DNA from: Nocardioidaceae bacterium
Lineage (GTDB): Bacteria; Actinomycetota; Actinomycetes; Propionibacteriales; Nocardioidaceae
Direction: 5' to 3'
DNA length: 64,000 bases
NCBI GenBank assembly: GCA_029266455.1
Contig: JAQSWV010000003.1
Coordinates: 62,001 to 126,000, forward strand
Below the pieces are notes generated by a model that worked only from the letters and a program-made list of their open reading frames with translations, made no database searches and had not been told where the DNA came from. Shown piece by piece: positions 61,556-64,000 of the stretch. The translations under genes were made by a program, and so were the position numbers. Numbering within the stretch: position 1 is the first letter of the stretch; each line of letters starts with the position of its first letter.

Positions 61556-63244
61556 GTGGCCACCACGTCCCCCCCGGCCGACCAGGAGGTCGCACCCCCC
61601 GGCGGCGGTCGGCACGAGGGCGACGGTCCCGGCCGCCCGCCCGCAGTGTCCATGCGCGAGCTGGGGCGCTGGGCCTGGCGTCAGCTGACGTCGATGCGGA
61701 CCGCGCTGCTGCTGCTGCTGGCGCTGGCCCTGGCCGCCGTGCCCGGGTCGCTGGTGCCCCAGCAGGGGGTCGACTCGCTGAGAGTCGCGCAGTACCGGCT
61801 CGAGAACCCGACTCTGAGCCAGTGGTTCGACCGGCTCGGGCTGTTCTCGGTCTACTCCTCGCCGTGGTTCGCGGCGATCTACCTGCTGCTGATGATCTCG
61901 CTGATCGGCTGCGTCGTCCCGCGCGCCGTGGTGTACGCCCGGGCCCTGCGCGCGCGGCCGCCGCGTACCCCCAGCCGGCTCGAACGACTGCCGGCGTACG
62001 TCAGCTACGAGACCGACCGGGCACCCACCGACGTGCTCGCCGACGCCGAGAACCTGCTGCGTCGGCAGCGTTACCGCGTCGACCGCGACCTTCCTGCAGG
62101 GCCCGAGATCGGATCGGAGACCGGATCGGGAGCCGGATCGGGAGCCGGGGCCGTCCCGACGCTGGGGGCAGGCTCGGTTCGTGCCGAGAAGGGCTATCTG
62201 CGCGAGACCGGGAACCTGGTCTTCCACGTCAGCCTGCTCATCGTGCTCGTGGGGGTCGCAGTCGGCGCACTGTGGGGCTACCGCGGCAGCGTGATCGTGG
62301 TCGAGGGGCAGGGATTCTCGAACACCCTCACGCAGTACGACGAGTTCACCTCGGGGGCGCTGGCCGGCGCCGACTCGCTGCCGCCGTTCAGCCTCTCGCT
62401 CGACCAGATGACCGCCGAGTTCCAGACCGAAGGGGACCAGGCCGGCCAGCCCAAGCTGTTCGAGGCGAGCGGGACGGTCACCCGCGCGCCCGGCGAGGAC
62501 GCCGACGGCTTCGATATCCGGGTCAACCACCCGCTCACGGTGGACGGCACCTCGGTGTTCCTGCTCGGCAGCGGCTACGCACCCGTGGTCACGGTGCGCG
62601 ACGGCGAGGGCGAGGTCGCGTTCTCGGGCCCGGTCGCCTTCTTGCCGACCGACTCGTCGTACGTGAGCGAGGGCGTGGTCAAGGTCCCGGACGCACAGCC
62701 GGAGCAGCTCGGCTTCGAGGGTCTGTTCCTGCCCTGGGCGGTCCAGGGCTCCGACGGCGTCTCCCGTTCGCTGTTCCCCGAGCCCGCCAACCCCGAGCTC
62801 GACCTGTTCGTCTACACCGGCGACCTCGGGCTCGACGACGGCGAGCCGCAGTCGGTCTTCGCCCTGGACAAGGACGACCTCGACCTGCTCGAGGGCGCCG
62901 ACGGCGAGACCCTCCGGCTGGCCCTCACGCCGGGTGAGCAGGTGCGGCTGCCCGACGGGCTCGGCAGCGTGTCCTTCGACGGGGTCAGGGAGTTCGCCCG
63001 GTTCCAGGTCGCCTCCACGCCACTGAGCTGGCTGCCCCTGGCCGGGCTCGTGCTGGCCGTGGCCGGGATGACCGGGTCTTTGTACATTCGTCCCCGCCGC
63101 ACCTGGGTGCGCGCCCGCGCCGCCGGTGACCGTACGGTGGTCGAGGTGGCCGGACTGGACCGCGTGTCGGGTGGTGATCTGGCCACCGACCTCGACGACG
63201 TCGTCGCGCGGCTGCGCGACGAGGAGGAAGGCGCCACCCCGTGA
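61556..63244 (+). CDS. resB: Cytochrome c biogenesis protein ResB
   Basis: ResB (Ccs1) pairs with CcsB to move haem and attach it to apocytochrome c outside the membrane. The 562-residue protein has TM helices near residues 47-63 and 107-124, LRETGNLVFHVSLLIVLVGVAVG as TM3 with a conserved His, and a large external domain. A last TM lies at WLPLAGLVLAVAGMTGSLYI. GTG 61556 immediately follows the ccdA stop, so the start is coupled. A 12-base repeat encodes a Gly/Ser/Ala linker around residues 184-199. The stop overlaps ccsB. Confidence 0.94.
   Translation: MATTSPPADQEVAPPGGGRHEGDGPGRPPAVSMRELGRWAWRQLTSMRTALLLLLALALAAVPGSLVPQQGVDSLRVAQYRLENPTLSQWFDRLGLFSVYSSPWFAAIYLLLMISLIGCVVPRAVVYARALRARPPRTPSRLERLPAYVSYETDRAPTDVLADAENLLRRQRYRVDRDLPAGPEIGSETGSGAGSGAGAVPTLGAGSVRAEKGYLRETGNLVFHVSLLIVLVGVAVGALWGYRGSVIVVEGQGFSNTLTQYDEFTSGALAGADSLPPFSLSLDQMTAEFQTEGDQAGQPKLFEASGTVTRAPGEDADGFDIRVNHPLTVDGTSVFLLGSGYAPVVTVRDGEGEVAFSGPVAFLPTDSSYVSEGVVKVPDAQPEQLGFEGLFLPWAVQGSDGVSRSLFPEPANPELDLFVYTGDLGLDDGEPQSVFALDKDDLDLLEGADGETLRLALTPGEQVRLPDGLGSVSFDGVREFARFQVASTPLSWLPLAGLVLAVAGMTGSLYIRPRRTWVRARAAGDRTVVEVAGLDRVSGGDLATDLDDVVARLRDEEEGATP
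62105..62152 (+). repeat. In-frame 12-base tandem repeat in resB
   Basis: Four 12-base units, such as GAGACCGGATCG and GGAGCCGGATCG, encode a Glu/Thr/Gly/Ser/Ala linker in the cytoplasmic loop before TM3. Confidence 0.85.
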
Positions 63245-64000
63245 ACACCGAGGCCTTCGCCCAGCTGTCCAACATCGCCGTCGCATCTGCCGCCGTCGTC
63301 TTCTTCCTGGCTCTCCTCACGCATCTGGCCGAGTGGGCGGCCGCGCGTGAGGTGCTTCCGGCCCGGAGCGAGCCGGTCGGTGCCCGTGCACGCGGCGGGT
63401 CGCCGGCCGCGCCCCCGCACCCCGCTGGCGACACGGGGAAGGTGACGCGCAGCGACCGGCTGGGTGGGATCGGCATCTCACTGACGGTGCTGGCCACCGC
63501 CCTGCTGGCCGCAGGTGTGCTGTTCCGGGGCCTGGCCGCCGAGCGCGTGCCCTGGGGCAACATGTACGAGTTCGCCGTCGCGAGCGCGCTGGTGGTGGCC
63601 GTGGTCTATGTCGGCCTCGTCGCCCGCCTGGGGATCAGCTGGCTGGGTCCGATCGTGACCGGCTTCGTCGTCATCGTGCTGGGGCTGTCCATCCTGGTGT
63701 ACGTCCCGGCCGGCCCGCTGGTGCCGGCGCTCGACTCGTACTGGCTGGCGCTGCACGTCTCGGCGGCAGCCATCGCCGGCGGCGCATTCGTCGTCGGCGC
63801 CGGGGCGTCTGCGCTGTTCCTGGTCAAGAACCGGGCGGAGCGGCGCTCGCCCGGCAGTGGTGAGCGCGGGCTGCTGGGCCGGCTGCCCACCACCGCGGCG
63901 ATGGACCGGCTGGCCTACCGGGTGCACGCGTTCGCGTTCCCGGTGTGGACGTTCGCTGCGCTGATCGCCGGGCCCATCTGGGCGCAGAACGCCTGGGGGC
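63241..64000 (+). CDS. ccsB: Cytochrome c biogenesis protein CcsB (ResC), partial
   Basis: CcsB is the haem-handling membrane partner of ResB. The frame opens with GTG 63241, overlapping the resB stop (GTGA), and stays open to the window end, giving about 253 residues without the C-terminus. It has hydrophobic helices near residues 12-28 and 80-98, VPWGNMYEFAVASALVV, a TM with GPIVTGFVVIVLGLSILVYV, and LPALDSYWLALHVSAAAIAGGAF with a likely haem-ligand His. GPIWAQNAWG at the edge begins the WGxxxxW-type haem-binding segment. The ResB-CcsB pair fits system II. Confidence 0.93.
   Translation, partial: MNTEAFAQLSNIAVASAAVVFFLALLTHLAEWAAAREVLPARSEPVGARARGGSPAAPPHPAGDTGKVTRSDRLGGIGISLTVLATALLAAGVLFRGLAAERVPWGNMYEFAVASALVVAVVYVGLVARLGISWLGPIVTGFVVIVLGLSILVYVPAGPLVPALDSYWLALHVSAAAIAGGAFVVGAGASALFLVKNRAERRSPGSGERGLLGRLPTTAAMDRLAYRVHAFAFPVWTFAALIAGPIWAQNAWG

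Overview
The window comes from a high-GC Actinomycetota chromosome. Start codons are often GTG, genes are packed with 4-base stop/start overlaps, and gene order follows two conserved actinobacterial blocks that I know best from Mycobacterium and Streptomyces. Lsr2, BldC, the bS22-like mini-protein and a rex-hem operon fit the same group. The sequence alone does not fix the genus. I see no rRNA, tRNA, phage, insertion sequence or CRISPR locus.

Layout. 1-9.8 kb: a partial TauE/SafE exporter, enzyme I of the PTS, a Nei-type DNA glycosylase, a type II NADH dehydrogenase, a sirtuin, phosphoglucomutase, an NlpC/P60 hydrolase and pyrophosphatase. 9.9-32.8 kb: the conserved block dacB - metalloprotease - tilS - hpt - ftsH - folE/P/B/K - DUF3180 - two PH-domain proteins - DUF2520 protein - panC - coaX - lysS - lsr2 - clpC, interrupted at 19.4-23.2 kb by a divergent glycine betaine/choline ABC transporter. 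33-38.5 kb: a frameshifted SMR exporter with its TetR regulator, then mutY, disA and radA. 38.5-44.9 kb: accessory genes (methyltransferase, VOC protein, Cys-rich protein, TIM-barrel protein, proline dehydrogenase, TetR, ABC-2 exporter). 44.9-52 kb: proC - acuC - bldC - bS22-like - epimerase - acyltransferase - AMP-ligase-like - glutaredoxin-like. 52-64 kb: rex - hemA - hemC - hemD - hemB - hemL - phosphatase - TlpA-like - ccdA - resB - ccsB (partial).

How the genes work together. The fol and pan/coaX genes supply folate and coenzyme A. The rex-hem-ccs run joins redox sensing, haem synthesis and cytochrome c maturation in one co-oriented cluster, with a Rex-like operator over the first promoter. 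mutY, disA and radA handle DNA damage, and proline dehydrogenase plus ProC cover opposite directions of proline metabolism.

Two sequence-level themes stand out. First, about twenty genes have a -10-like hexamer (mostly TANNNT) exactly 6 or 7 bases before the start codon, which predicts leaderless transcripts and fixes several starts. Second, the region is rich in short repeats: two copies of a 72-base palindromic element placed just upstream of two such promoters, a repeat cluster after clpC, a 23-base repeat inside the sirtuin 3' end, and several in-frame repeats. No clearly new multi-gene system was found. The most unusual loci are the palindromic element pair, the overlapping divergent starts of the betaine transporter, the post-clpC repeats and the broken SMR/TetR pair.
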